DNA of 64,000 bases from Bacteroidaceae bacterium (lineage in GTDB: Bacteria > Bacteroidota > Bacteroidia > Bacteroidales > Bacteroidaceae): positions 1 to 64,000 of the forward strand of contig JAILRU010000006.1 in NCBI GenBank assembly GCA_024697945.1, given 5' to 3'. The notes beneath the pieces are model-generated. The model did not search any database, was not told the origin of the DNA, and saw nothing but the letters and a program-made list of their open reading frames with translations. Positions 32,896 through 41,217 of the stretch are shown here, one piece after another (within the stretch, counting starts at the first letter, position 1; the number at the start of each line of letters is the position of its first letter). The position numbers and the translations under genes are program-made.

Positions 32896-32975
32896 TTAAT
32901 TCAAAATTTCTAAATTCAAAATTCAAAATTATCAATGTGGTAGCAAATTTTTCACTTTTCACTATCCTCTTTTCT
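32896..32975. repeat. AAATTCA and TTTTCAC word arrays between divergent genes
   Basis: AATTCAA, AATTTCT, AAATTCA and AAATTCA words at 32896-32932, then TTTTTCACTTTTCAC at 32948-32962. They separate the divergent -7 boxes of argS and the secreted-protein gene. Confidence 0.75.
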
Positions 32976-32985
32976 CTTTTTGTTG

Positions 32986-32993
32986 TATCTTTG
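32986..32993 (+). promoter_or_regulatory. Probable -7 box of the secreted protein gene at 33030
   Basis: TATCTTTG 37 nt before the ATG. A good -33 box is not visible. Confidence 0.5.
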
Positions 32994-33029
32994 CACGCGA
33001 ATTTTGAACAACCACAAATATTCATTCAA

Positions 33030-33917
33030 ATGAAAAAGTTCTTTTTGATGAGCACTCTGCTGCTCGCTGCATTATTGGTAAATGCTCAGGTTAAGGTAAG
33101 CCCGAAGATGGAGAAGGGCATGAAGAAAACGTATGTTGTGGAGGCTGTGACCACCGTAGCCAATCAAAAGCCCATTACTCTGACCACGGAAACCCAATAT
33201 GAGGTGAAAGATGCTACAGCCGACGGGTATGTCTTAGACATCGTGATGAGCAGCATAAAGACCGATGCTGACCAGAATGACCAGATGGGTCGCATCTTCA
33301 GCCTCAGCACGGAAATTATGAAGGACATACACACCACCTATGCTACTGACAAAGATGGTAAGGTGACGAAGATTCTCAACTATGAGGAAATAAAGAACAA
33401 GGCAGGGAAGGGAATAGACAAACTCCTTGCTGAGGTTCCCATGCCAGCCAGCTTGACAAAAGAAATGCTGAAAGAGCAGATAATGAACAATATAAGTGAA
33501 GAATCCCTCCTTCAGAGCTTGCAGGCGAATACCAGCCCCCTTACGATGATAGGCAAGACCATAACAACAGGTCTGCAGGATGAGTTCAAAAATGGCCAGG
33601 GCATGAATCTGAAGCGCACCTATACCGTGAATGATGACGGCACCATCCAGACTACCTCCACAATGGACCTCAGCAAGGAGGAGCTGAAGCAGTTGGTCAT
33701 CGCCCAGGTGGAAAAGCTCATGCCCAGTCAGGCTGAGACCCTCAAGCAGAACATCGATATGGTTCTGAACAGCGGCATGATGAAGATGGAGATAAAGGAA
33801 AACGCCACCTTTACCCTGACCGCCGACGGATGGGTGAATAGCATCACTTCGGAACTAAACTACAACACGATGGGTGCTGTCACAACAGCCAAGACCACCG
33901 TCCGCCTGAAAAATTAA
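33030..33917 (+). CDS. Secreted protein of unknown function
   Basis: The 295-residue product starts at the ATG at 33030 (MKKFFLMSTLLLAALLVNAQ), a clear signal peptide; the frame stays open further upstream but crosses the promoter. The rest is lysine- and methionine-rich with alternating strands and repeated MSS, MNN and MDLSKEELKQ helices, resembling large uncharacterised Bacteroidales periplasmic proteins (DUF6263-like, uncertain). It converges with the epimerase gene and their stop codons overlap. Confidence 0.75.
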   Translation: MKKFFLMSTLLLAALLVNAQVKVSPKMEKGMKKTYVVEAVTTVANQKPITLTTETQYEVKDATADGYVLDIVMSSIKTDADQNDQMGRIFSLSTEIMKDIHTTYATDKDGKVTKILNYEEIKNKAGKGIDKLLAEVPMPASLTKEMLKEQIMNNISEESLLQSLQANTSPLTMIGKTITTGLQDEFKNGQGMNLKRTYTVNDDGTIQTTSTMDLSKEELKQLVIAQVEKLMPSQAETLKQNIDMVLNSGMMKMEIKENATFTLTADGWVNSITSELNYNTMGAVTTAKTTVRLKN

Positions 33918-34963
33918 AGCCAGTTTTCCTGACGATACCAGCGGATACTTTCTTCCACACCACGCTCCAGCGGCCATTGGGGGTCATAACCGAAGTCTTC
34001 AATGGCTGGCTGGATGTCACATTGCCAGTTGCGCTGTGACAGGATGTGGTACTTGTCGTCGTTGAGCGGACTCCTCTTACCGGTCAGACGACTTACCTTT
34101 CCACTCAACCAACAAACAATTCTCAGCAACCAAAGCGGCAACTTCAAATTCAACACCCAAGGTCCTCCCAGATACTGTTGGACGAGGTCACTGTAGCTGC
34201 GACTGTTATATACATGTCCATCGCTCAGGAAGTAAGCTTTGCATTCGGCCTTTGGAGCGTCCATGCTTTTGAAGATAGCCTGTACGACATCTCTTACATA
34301 GACGAAAGTTATCTCCTGAGGCGTGAGGCCTGCGGCAATGTTGATATGCTGCTTTACGCTCTGTGCCATAAGAAGGTAGTCATGTTCACGCGGCCCATAA
34401 ACACCCGTTGGGCGCAGAATGGTATAAGGAAAGTCCCGTTGCCCCATAAGGTAGCGCTCAGCAGCAAGTTTACTCTCACCGTAGGCTGTGTTGGGCTTAG
34501 GTTCGTCAGAGAGGAGAATAGGAGCATAAATCCAAGGATTGTCGGCAGTGGGCAGTCGGACAGGTTTTTCACGAATGGGACCGAAGATACTTAGACTGCT
34601 CAAAAACACGAACCGACGTGGTACCATCTCTGTGTCACGCAAAGTATTGATAAGGTTCTTGGTGCCTTCAGTGTTGGTAGCAAAAAATTCTTGGCGGTGA
34701 AGTCGATTGATAGCGCCCGCAACATGCACGACATAATCCCATCCGCCGCCCATCTCGGCCTTGTAGGCCTGAAGCTGGGAACGGAGTTTGTCAGGATGCT
34801 GCATATCGAGAAGGGCAAAATGTATGCGTTCGTCCTTCAGGTATTTTCGGCTGCTGGAACTTCTAACTCCAGCCCATACATCAAACCCAAGTCGAAGCCC
34901 TTCCTCAACGACAAAGCTGCCAATGAAGCCACTTGCTCCTGTGATAAGAATTTTCTGTTTCAT
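33914..34963 (-). CDS. NAD-dependent epimerase/dehydratase
   Basis: The 349-residue extended SDR enzyme has the dinucleotide-binding ITGASGFIGSFVVE at its start, the catalytic YGESKLAAERY (YxxxK) and RPTGVYGPREHD. Substrate is unknown; relatives act on nucleotide sugars or sterol-like compounds. The start at 34963 is set by the promoter at 34979-35009, which rules out the in-frame codon at 35008. Confidence 0.85.
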   Translation of the reverse strand: MKQKILITGASGFIGSFVVEEGLRLGFDVWAGVRSSSSRKYLKDERIHFALLDMQHPDKLRSQLQAYKAEMGGGWDYVVHVAGAINRLHRQEFFATNTEGTKNLINTLRDTEMVPRRFVFLSSLSIFGPIREKPVRLPTADNPWIYAPILLSDEPKPNTAYGESKLAAERYLMGQRDFPYTILRPTGVYGPREHDYLLMAQSVKQHINIAAGLTPQEITFVYVRDVVQAIFKSMDAPKAECKAYFLSDGHVYNSRSYSDLVQQYLGGPWVLNLKLPLWLLRIVCWLSGKVSRLTGKRSPLNDDKYHILSQRNWQCDIQPAIEDFGYDPQWPLERGVEESIRWYRQENWL

Positions 34964-34978
34964 AATACTATCGGACTG

Positions 34979-35009
34979 CAAAGTTACAACAATTAATTCA
35001 ATTTTCAAA
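34979..35009 (-). promoter_or_regulatory. Promoter of the epimerase gene
   Basis: Minus-strand TAACTTTG (34979-34986), 19-nt spacer, TTTG (35006-35009). Confidence 0.7.
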
Positions 35010-35089
35010 TATCATAATTCAAAATTTGAGCCTACTTTAAGTCAGACGTACTTTAATTGTCTGTTTTTGCCCTAAAAATCAAAGATTTT

Positions 35090-35917
35090 TCAACTTTTCA
35101 GCGCTTTATCCACGCTGCCTTTTTCAAGCAGACGCTCTTTGGCTTCAACGTAGCTGAGGCCAAGCGATTCCTGAATCATACGGGTGCCACGCTCCACGAG
35201 TTTGGCGTTTGTGAGCTGCATCTTGACCATGCGGTTGCCCTTGACGCGGCCCATGCGAATCATCAGCGAGGTGGAAATCATGTTCAGCACCATCTTCTGC
35301 GCCGTGCCGCTCTTCATGCGGCTGCTGCCCGTCACGAACTCAGGGCCTACAATGGTCTCGATGGGGTACTCGCAGGCTGCTGCCAAGGGGGTGTCGGGGT
35401 TGCTGGTGATGCAGCCGGTCAGGAGTCCGTTCTCCCTTGCCCCGCGGACAGCTCCGATGACGTAGGGCGTTGTGCCTGAGGCGGCTATGCCCAGAACGGA
35501 GTCATTAGTTGTAGGATGGAACGACAGCAGGTCCTGCCAGCCTCTGTCGGGGAAGTCCTCTGCCTTCTCGACTGCGTGGCGCAAAGCCCTGTCGCCTCCC
35601 GCTAAGATGCCTATCACCCTGTCTTCCGGAACGCCGAACGTAGGCGGCAACTCGCTGGCATCGAGCACACCCAGACGGCCGCTGGTGCCCGCTCCCACGT
35701 AGAAGAGACGGCCTCCTGCCCTCATCTTCGGCTCGATGGCCTCCACGAAGGCCTGAATCTGCGGAATGGCCTTGCCAACGACCTGAGCCACAGAGACATC
35801 TTCCTGATTCATGTCGCGCAGCAGTTCCCCTACAGACATCTGTTCCAGGTGGTCGAAGTGCGACGGCTGCTCCGTGACTGGCATCTGACCTTCATACCTG
35901 TCTGATTTCATCTTCAT
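35090..35917 (-). CDS. murQ: N-acetylmuramic acid 6-phosphate etherase
   Basis: The 275-residue SIS-domain enzyme cleaves the lactyl ether of MurNAc-6-phosphate during peptidoglycan recycling. Signatures are FYVGAGTSGRLGVLDASELP, the catalytic EKAEDFPD and GPEFVTGSSRMKSGTAQK. It follows a small secreted protein gene with a 4-nt overlap. Confidence 0.95.
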   Translation of the reverse strand: MKMKSDRYEGQMPVTEQPSHFDHLEQMSVGELLRDMNQEDVSVAQVVGKAIPQIQAFVEAIEPKMRAGGRLFYVGAGTSGRLGVLDASELPPTFGVPEDRVIGILAGGDRALRHAVEKAEDFPDRGWQDLLSFHPTTNDSVLGIAASGTTPYVIGAVRGARENGLLTGCITSNPDTPLAAACEYPIETIVGPEFVTGSSRMKSGTAQKMVLNMISTSLMIRMGRVKGNRMVKMQLTNAKLVERGTRMIQESLGLSYVEAKERLLEKGSVDKALKS

Positions 35918-36237
35918 TCACTTTTCCAAAGTTCGTTAAGTTTCGCCTGCACGGCGGGGACCAGGGCTGGGATGCTGTGGTCGCGTTCGAACTGACGGAC
36001 GTTGGCGTAGTTCATTTTGGTCTTGAATGCCACGTGAGTGACGGTGATGTCCTTGGCACCCTTCAGGTCAGGCACCACGCCTTCGAGGTCGGTGATGCCG
36101 ATGTATTCGGCCTTGGGGTTCAGCACGGAGGCGTAGGACACGGGATTCCCCTCGCTGTCAACCACTTGTATTCGCTGGGCCAGGGCACCCGTTGCAGCCA
36201 TCAAAGCGACTGCAGCCATCATGAGGAACTTTTTCAT
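35914..36237 (-). CDS. Small secreted protein with carboxypeptidase-regulatory-like fold
   Basis: The 107-residue product starts MKKFLMMAAVALMAATGALA, a signal peptide; I use the ATG at 36237 because the -7 box at 36271-36278 lies just ahead of it and would overlap the longer frame. The mature part (VVDSEGNPVSYASVLN, then GITDLEGVVPDL) resembles a carboxypeptidase-D regulatory beta-sandwich that is found in exported Bacteroidetes proteins. It is coupled to murQ, so an envelope or peptidoglycan role is possible. Confidence 0.75.
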   Translation of the reverse strand: MKKFLMMAAVALMAATGALAQRIQVVDSEGNPVSYASVLNPKAEYIGITDLEGVVPDLKGAKDITVTHVAFKTKMNYANVRQFERDHSIPALVPAVQAKLNELWKSE

Positions 36238-36270
36238 CGGTTTTGAGATTGCTTGAATTGCTTTTGGCCG

Positions 36271-36300
36271 CAAATTTACAAAGAAAAAGTGAAAAGTGAA
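36271..36300 (-). promoter_or_regulatory. Promoter of the murQ operon with GTGAAAA words
   Basis: Minus-strand TAAATTTG (36271-36278). The -33 position is occupied by heptad words (36284-36300) that give TTC at a 19-nt spacing. Confidence 0.55.
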
Positions 36301-36423
36301 GCATATTCTGCAATTAAAATCGCTTCTCAGTTCAAAAATACGCTCAAAATAAGTTAATTACGATATGCGCACTTTTTCGCATGAAATTATGCGAAGTTTT
36401 TCGCAAGCCAGAAAAAACGAGAA

Positions 36424-36864
36424 CTACCAGTCGTAGTCCTCGAAGTAAGTGTCGAAGTGGACGGGGGCGGTCCAGCCTTCGCGCAGGAAGGTGTCGCGGA
36501 TGAACTGCTGTAGGCGTGGCGGGATGACGCGCTGGCCGTTGCGGTACTCGTAATAGTACGTGCGGCAGGTCTTGCCGATGATGGCGTAGCGCACGGCAGG
36601 CTCCAGTCGGCGAGGCATGTCGTCGTTGAAGAGGTTCACCATACCGCGGGCGAACGTCACCTTCTCGTCGGGGCGGTACTCAGGGCACTGCTGGGTTGCG
36701 ACGTCCTCGTGCAGAGGGTTCACGCACGTGTAGAACCTCACGGAGTCGGGCATCTGCTCCCCTACCCTCCAGCGGAGGCAATGCTCCCTGAGCGGGCATT
36801 CCGCAGCAAGACAGACGGTGTATCCGTCCTTGGCTTTTTGTCTGAAAATTTCCTTGTCATTCAT
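36424..36864 (-). CDS. DUF6078-like cysteine-containing protein
   Basis: The 146-residue protein has conserved-looking cysteines in CLAAECPLREHCLRW, FYTCVNP and QQCPEYRP, then a basic helical C-terminus ending YFEDYDW. I associate it with DUF6078, a small Bacteroidales family of unknown function. The four-cysteine pattern could bind a metal. It has its own promoter and is not obviously part of the neighbouring accessory block. Confidence 0.75.
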   Translation of the reverse strand: MNDKEIFRQKAKDGYTVCLAAECPLREHCLRWRVGEQMPDSVRFYTCVNPLHEDVATQQCPEYRPDEKVTFARGMVNLFNDDMPRRLEPAVRYAIIGKTCRTYYYEYRNGQRVIPPRLQQFIRDTFLREGWTAPVHFDTYFEDYDW

Positions 36865-36925
36865 AGCGTTTTAATATCTTTTAGTTACGTTTGTTTCTGA
36901 ATCAATAGGTCTTTGATTACGCCTA

Positions 36926-36957
36926 CAAAGATACGAAAAATATTTGAATTATGCAAA
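36926..36957 (-). promoter_or_regulatory. Promoter of the DUF6078 gene
   Basis: Minus-strand TATCTTTG (36926-36933), 20-nt spacer, TTTG (36954-36957). Confidence 0.75.
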
Positions 36958-37097
36958 TAAAACGCCCAAAATTTTCAGCGAAAATCTGTAAAATTTTTGT
37001 CCGCAGTCCACGAACTTTCAGTCCGCAGTATACGCACCCGAAGTCCACCCCCTACGGACTCCAAAACCAGCCCAGGAAGGAAAAAACAAATACCCTG

Positions 37098-37135
37098 TTT
37101 TCACAGTTTCACAGTTTCACAGTTATTTTTCGAAG
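37098..37135 (+). repeat. TTTCACAG direct repeat, copy 1 (38 bp)
   Basis: Matches 41170-41207 at 36 of 38 positions, including the non-repetitive TTTTCGAAG end, so it is more than a shared simple word. Its first 27 nt are the exact inverse complement of 37248-37274. Confidence 0.9.
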
Positions 37136-37247
37136 CCCCCTCCCTCAAACCTGCGCGGGGAGTGTTAATATATGTTAATATATATTAATAAATGTATATA
37201 AATATTAAGATATTCTATACTCTGAATTACTACCCCCTTAAAATAAA

Positions 37248-37274
37248 AACTGTGAAACTGTGAAACTGTGAAAA
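37248..37274 (-). repeat. Inverted TTTCACAG array (27 bp)
   Basis: Perfect inverted match to 37098-37124 across a 123-nt interval. It ends 4 nt before the -33 box of the promoter at 37278. Confidence 0.9.
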
Positions 37275-37277
37275 ATG

Positions 37278-37309
37278 TTTGTCTGTGTCCCAGAAAAGCT
37301 GTATCTTTG
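37278..37309 (+). promoter_or_regulatory. Promoter of the two-gene unknown operon
   Basis: TTTG (37278-37281), 20-nt spacer, TATCTTTG (37302-37309), close to consensus. Confidence 0.8.
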
Positions 37310-37336
37310 TGGGCAAAATCAACATGACTCCTATAT

Positions 37337-38011
37337 ATGAAATCTAAACTGTTGAAACTGGATGCTCCTTACAATGTAATCTACGCAGGGGGCTATGTCG
37401 GGCGCCATATAGCCACGTTGGTGACCTGGACAGAGGATGAGGACGGCGATATGATAGACACGGTTTCCCATCCCATTATAGACAGAGGCGAGGAATATCC
37501 TGCCGGCAAGCTGGTGATGGAGGACCTGGACGATTGTCGCGTGCTGTGCCCTCCGGGAGGCACCAACCTCTTTTGGGTCGCAAATATAATTGAGTACGAC
37601 TTCCAGCAACTGGAACCCGTCGGTCCTTACGATATATTGCAGCGGATGAGATTTCTGAATTGCTTCATCAAGATGCCCATACACAAGGACCAGGAAACGG
37701 GCGAGGAGGTGCAAGATATGGAATTTGAAGCATCTCTGGACAGTTGGTGTCTCAAGGGCTTTGGTGAACCCGGTTCCCTCTATCGCGTGAAAGGTAATCG
37801 CTTTAATGGTTTCTACTTCCAGGCAGAAGGGACGGTGAAGGAAATCTACATAGAACTGTCTTCGCAGTTGGGTGCCTATCAGGAATTCTTCCATGATGAT
37901 TTAATCAGCATACGTTTCTATATAGATGACCCAGATTTGATGAAGATAACGAACAGGTTGAATGCAGACCAGAGGATAGAGGGATACAAACATGAAAACT
38001 ACGACTGGTGA
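37337..38011 (+). CDS. Unknown protein of accessory block (224 aa)
   Basis: I do not recognise this protein. It is acidic and mixed alpha/beta, without signal peptide, membrane segment or obvious catalytic motif. It opens KLLKLDAPYNVIYAGGYVGR, has VTWTEDEDGDMID and ends RIEGYKHENYDW. Codon use looks like the neighbouring genes. It follows a near-consensus promoter and overlaps the next gene by 20 nt, so the two are one operon. Its position in front of a primase/helicase-like gene suggests a role tied to that element. Confidence 0.7.
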   Translation: MKSKLLKLDAPYNVIYAGGYVGRHIATLVTWTEDEDGDMIDTVSHPIIDRGEEYPAGKLVMEDLDDCRVLCPPGGTNLFWVANIIEYDFQQLEPVGPYDILQRMRFLNCFIKMPIHKDQETGEEVQDMEFEASLDSWCLKGFGEPGSLYRVKGNRFNGFYFQAEGTVKEIYIELSSQLGAYQEFFHDDLISIRFYIDDPDLMKITNRLNADQRIEGYKHENYDW

Positions 38012-38570
38012 CCTTCCGCACATTCCCGTGGAGTTTGTAGTAGGACACGCGCAGGCCAAGAAGACCGACGGCCAGCGCCGTCCCTTTGTGGAGCTCGTCA
38101 AGACGTGGGCAGAGCACGAGAAGATGGACGAAGCCGGCGAAGCGGCCATTCGCCGAATGACAGAACAACAGAAAGCCGACGCTCACCACATGCCCAAGGA
38201 ATTCTACCAGCTCTATCGGGCAGGCGAGAAGGCTGAGATGCTCATCCAGATTCTCCGCAAAATAGAGGACGTGATACAGAGCGACGCCGAGATGTGGACG
38301 TGGGCCCATGTGATGCGTGTGATGGTGGACGAGAACATCCTGATGGCCGGAGTGTCTCCGAACCGCTTCGACACCATCGTCTGCTCCCTTATTCCAGGCA
38401 AAGGCAAGGACACCGTGCGCAAGAACGGCGACTACAGCATCATGCGCGACCGCAGCAAGACCTACAGAGAACTCTCGTCCATCGCCTACCTGAACCCTCA
38501 GGAAGCCTCCGACAAGGAAATCTGCCGACAGATAGCCCAGCACTTTGCACCCATCATCATGCGGGGGTAG
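37992..38570 (+). CDS. Unknown helical protein of accessory block (192 aa)
   Basis: I do not recognise the family. The protein is highly charged and mostly helical: RRMTEQQKADAHHMPKEFYQ and EKAEMLIQILRKIEDVIQ could form a coiled or helical bundle, and the tail SLIPGKGKDTVRKNGDYSIM is basic and may bind nucleic acid. No signal peptide or membrane segment is seen. It is coupled to the preceding gene and precedes the phased TTCCGA array by about 40 nt. Confidence 0.7.
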   Translation: MKTTTGDLPHIPVEFVVGHAQAKKTDGQRRPFVELVKTWAEHEKMDEAGEAAIRRMTEQQKADAHHMPKEFYQLYRAGEKAEMLIQILRKIEDVIQSDAEMWTWAHVMRVMVDENILMAGVSPNRFDTIVCSLIPGKGKDTVRKNGDYSIMRDRSKTYRELSSIAYLNPQEASDKEICRQIAQHFAPIIMRG

Positions 38571-38609
38571 AAACGAAGGCATTCAATCCCCAAAAAACAC
38601 CCATATTTT

Positions 38610-38678
38610 TTCCATATACTTTCCGATTTTTCCGACCCCTTTCCGATGTTTTCCAAGTATTTTCCGAAAACGTTCCGA
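38610..38678. promoter_or_regulatory. Helically phased TTCCGA iteron array
   Basis: TTCCGA occurs at 38621, 38630, 38641, 38662 and 38673, with variants TTCCAT at 38610 and TTCCAA at 38651. Start-to-start steps are 11, 9, 11, 10, 11 and 11 nt, about one helical turn each, so all units face one side of the DNA. It lies about 100 nt upstream of the VirE_N-DUF3987 start and ahead of its -7 box. This geometry suits cooperative binding of a regulator or replication initiator. Confidence 0.8.
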
Positions 38679-38714
38679 AAGGGGAAAACGCTTTCTATAC
38701 ATTATTTAATTATG

Positions 38715-38722
38715 TAATTTTG
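38715..38722 (+). promoter_or_regulatory. -7 box of the VirE_N-DUF3987 gene
   Basis: TAATTTTG fits TAnnTTTG, with TTTC about 20 nt upstream (38691-38694). It lies just after the phased array, so array-binding proteins could control it. Confidence 0.55.
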
Positions 38723-38782
38723 CAGTACGAAATCTCTGGCCGGAGTTCGAAAAACGTACTTAAACCTTTAAAATTACAAACA

Positions 38783-41095
38783 ATGTATAAGAAAACAACA
38801 ATGGGCTTTGCCCCAAGCGTCAGAAGCAGAGTGACGCCCTGCACCCTTGAGAACCTGTACACCCAAATGGACAGCCCCACGACAGCGCAAATCTGTGCCG
38901 AAATCGCAGCTGACCTTGAACAAGTGAAATGCGGCAAGATGACGCGTGAAGACTTCGAGACCTCGAAACGCGAGAAGAAGAAACAGCTTGCTGTCCTCAC
39001 CCCTCATGCCACCTTCACGGACGGCCAACGCTCGAACCTGGCAGCCATTCCCAGCGGCCTTTCGATGTACGACATTGACCACCTGGACATCGACCCACGC
39101 ACCTACTACCTCAATAAGATAGCCGGATGCGAGAAACCTTTGCGCATCGTGATGGCCCACGTAACGCCCTCTACCGAAGGGCTGCGCCTCATCTTCACCG
39201 TGCCTGAAGGAATGACCCTTGCCGAGGCTCAGAAGTGGATGTCGAGACAGTTGAACGACACCGACTACGACGGCTCCGTGAAAGACTATGCCCGCTGCTC
39301 GTTCATCGTCCCACGCGCGTACCTTCTTTATATAGATGAGGAGGAACTGACGAAGGCAAGAGAAATGAAACCAGTCCCCAAAAACGAGGTAGCGGTTGAA
39401 GCAATGCCCCAAAACGAGGCAGTGCCTGAACCCGTGTCGCAAAACTCGACGGTGGTTGAAAAACCGAAATCCCAGCCAATTCAAGCCTCCGACCGCAACC
39501 TCCGCATCTTCGACCGCTGCATGGAGGAAGTAGGTCTGAAGCTGGAGGACATAGACAACGTAGGCATCTTCAACTGGCACAACACGCTGGTAGCCATTCT
39601 CAGCGTAGGAATCTGCCGACTGATGGCTCAGGAAGAGCTGAAAGCCGTGCTTAGCGTGAAAATGCCCAATTACTCGAAAGAGCAGGACTGCCAGCGACTT
39701 GTCAACGACTTCTACAAGGACTACACCCGCATGAATGCCCCCATGAGCCAGCGTCTGCGTGCCATCTACGCCGAGAGCGTGACAGGCCGGAAGGACAAGC
39801 CGGCAAGCACAGAGGATGTGCTGGGCGACAACCCTCCACAGCTGCCAAAACGACTGCCTAAACTGGTAAGACTCCTCACCTCCAAAGAGCCCGACCTCTA
39901 CAAGCCAGCTGTTATCATGGGCGCATTCCCTGCATTGGGAGCACACCTCGTGGACGTCCACTTCCCATACGCCGACCACACCATGCACGAAGCCACCTTC
40001 ATGAACTGCGTCGTAGCTCCCATGTCCTCAGGAAAGTCATGTATCAACCGAGTTTGCGAACCCATCATGGCAGATATCAAGGCACGTGACGATGAGAACC
40101 GCCGCCGCGAAGATGCATGGAAGGAGGAATGTCGCTCAATGGGCGCCAACAAGCAGAAACCCAAGCGACCTGACGACCTCACGATTCAAATCATGTCGAG
40201 CGACCTGACGAATGCCGCCCTCGTGCAGAAACTGCAAGACGCCAAGGGACATTTCCTCTACACGCATGTAGATGAAGTTGAACTCTTCGAGCAACTGAAG
40301 GTGAACGGCCGCTCAGGACAAATCGGCAAAATCTTCCGTCTGGCCTACGACTGCGGCTACTACGGACAGGAACGTGTAGGCATCCAAAGCGTAACAGGCC
40401 GTCCCCAGATGCGCTGGAACTGGAATGCAGCAACCACCATTCAGCGCAGCCAGCAATTCTTCCGTCCCATGATAGCCGACGGCACCCTCTCGCGCATCAG
40501 CTTCTCCACCATCGTCACCTGGCGAGGAATGCCCATGCCCGTCCACGGATTCTACGACGAAAAATTCACCTCAGAACTGAAGCCCTACATCGACCGTCTG
40601 AACGCAGCCCAAGGCAACATCGACCTGCCACAGGCACAGCGACTCATCCAGCGACTCGACAAGGAAGCCAAGGACACCGCATGGCTCATGGACGACGAGC
40701 AATACGAGACGCTGGGCTATCGGGCTGTAGTCAGCGCGTGGCTGCGGGCGATGGTGCTCTACATCGCCGAAGGCAGGTGGTCAAAGGATATCGAGAATCT
40801 GGCCATGTGGAGCATGAAATACGACCTCTGGTGCAAGATGCACTTCTTTGGCGAGCTGCTGCAGACACAGATGGCTGGCGAGGCAATACGCACCCGTGGA
40901 CCTAAGAATATGCTCGACATGCTCTCAGATGCTTTCACGCAAGAGGACGTCCAACACGTCCGAATCAAGCAGGGCAAGAAAGGGTATCCAAATCAAATGC
41001 TCTGCATGTGGGAGCAGCGAGGCTATATCATCCGCGACGATGAAGGCGTCTATCACAAGACCCCATCATACCTCAAACGCCAACAAGCAGCGTAA
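38783..41095 (+). CDS. VirE N-terminal-like / DUF3987 primase-helicase-like protein
   Basis: The 770-residue protein starts at the ATG at 38783; the frame is open further left but crosses the array and promoter. Residues about 65-180 match the BT4734/VirE_N-like domain (SGLSMYDIDHLDID, then EGLRLIFTVPEGMT). Residues about 350-750 match DUF3987, with a P-loop-like VVAPMSSGKSCINRV (about 410) and a Walker-B-like FLYTHVDEVELF. Such proteins are found in mobile or phage-derived Bacteroidales regions and are thought to act in replication, but this is not proven. A perfect terminator follows. Confidence 0.8.
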   Translation: MYKKTTMGFAPSVRSRVTPCTLENLYTQMDSPTTAQICAEIAADLEQVKCGKMTREDFETSKREKKKQLAVLTPHATFTDGQRSNLAAIPSGLSMYDIDHLDIDPRTYYLNKIAGCEKPLRIVMAHVTPSTEGLRLIFTVPEGMTLAEAQKWMSRQLNDTDYDGSVKDYARCSFIVPRAYLLYIDEEELTKAREMKPVPKNEVAVEAMPQNEAVPEPVSQNSTVVEKPKSQPIQASDRNLRIFDRCMEEVGLKLEDIDNVGIFNWHNTLVAILSVGICRLMAQEELKAVLSVKMPNYSKEQDCQRLVNDFYKDYTRMNAPMSQRLRAIYAESVTGRKDKPASTEDVLGDNPPQLPKRLPKLVRLLTSKEPDLYKPAVIMGAFPALGAHLVDVHFPYADHTMHEATFMNCVVAPMSSGKSCINRVCEPIMADIKARDDENRRREDAWKEECRSMGANKQKPKRPDDLTIQIMSSDLTNAALVQKLQDAKGHFLYTHVDEVELFEQLKVNGRSGQIGKIFRLAYDCGYYGQERVGIQSVTGRPQMRWNWNAATTIQRSQQFFRPMIADGTLSRISFSTIVTWRGMPMPVHGFYDEKFTSELKPYIDRLNAAQGNIDLPQAQRLIQRLDKEAKDTAWLMDDEQYETLGYRAVVSAWLRAMVLYIAEGRWSKDIENLAMWSMKYDLWCKMHFFGELLQTQMAGEAIRTRGPKNMLDMLSDAFTQEDVQHVRIKQGKKGYPNQMLCMWEQRGYIIRDDEGVYHKTPSYLKRQQAA

Positions 41096-41108
41096 CCTCT
41101 TCAACAAG

Positions 41109-41142
41109 AATGGCTCAGGGGAATTTTCCTTGAGCCATTTTC
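41109..41142 (+). terminator. Terminator of the VirE_N-DUF3987 gene
   Basis: AATGGCTCA (41109-41117) pairs perfectly with TGAGCCATT (41131-41139), followed by a T-run. Confidence 0.8.
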
Positions 41143-41169
41143 CATTGCTTCCTTATGCAGAAAACAACT

Positions 41170-41207
41170 TTTTCACAGTTTCACAATTTCACAGTTAATT
41201 TTCGAAG
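41170..41207 (+). repeat. TTTCACAG direct repeat, copy 2 (38 bp)
   Basis: 36 of 38 identical to 37098-37135; 29 nt (41172-41200) are identical to 42094-42122. It divides the primase block from the higBA pair. Confidence 0.9.
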
Positions 41208-41217
41208 GGGTACTACC

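Larger units (their letters stand above)
36865..37336. other. Long intergenic region with promoters, AT-rich core and inverted arrays
   Basis: No gene is visible. From left: DUF6078 promoter (36926-36957), paired GTCCGCAGT words near 36999 and 37021, a TTTCACAG array (37098-37124), an AT-rich core (37158-37245) with repeated GTTAATATAT, the inverted array (37248-37274) and the promoter of the next gene (37278-37309). Confidence 0.7.

Noticed and set aside
38774..39988. 404-codon frame antisense to the VirE_N-DUF3987 gene
   Set aside because: Composition artefact; histidine- and valine-rich translation without domain.
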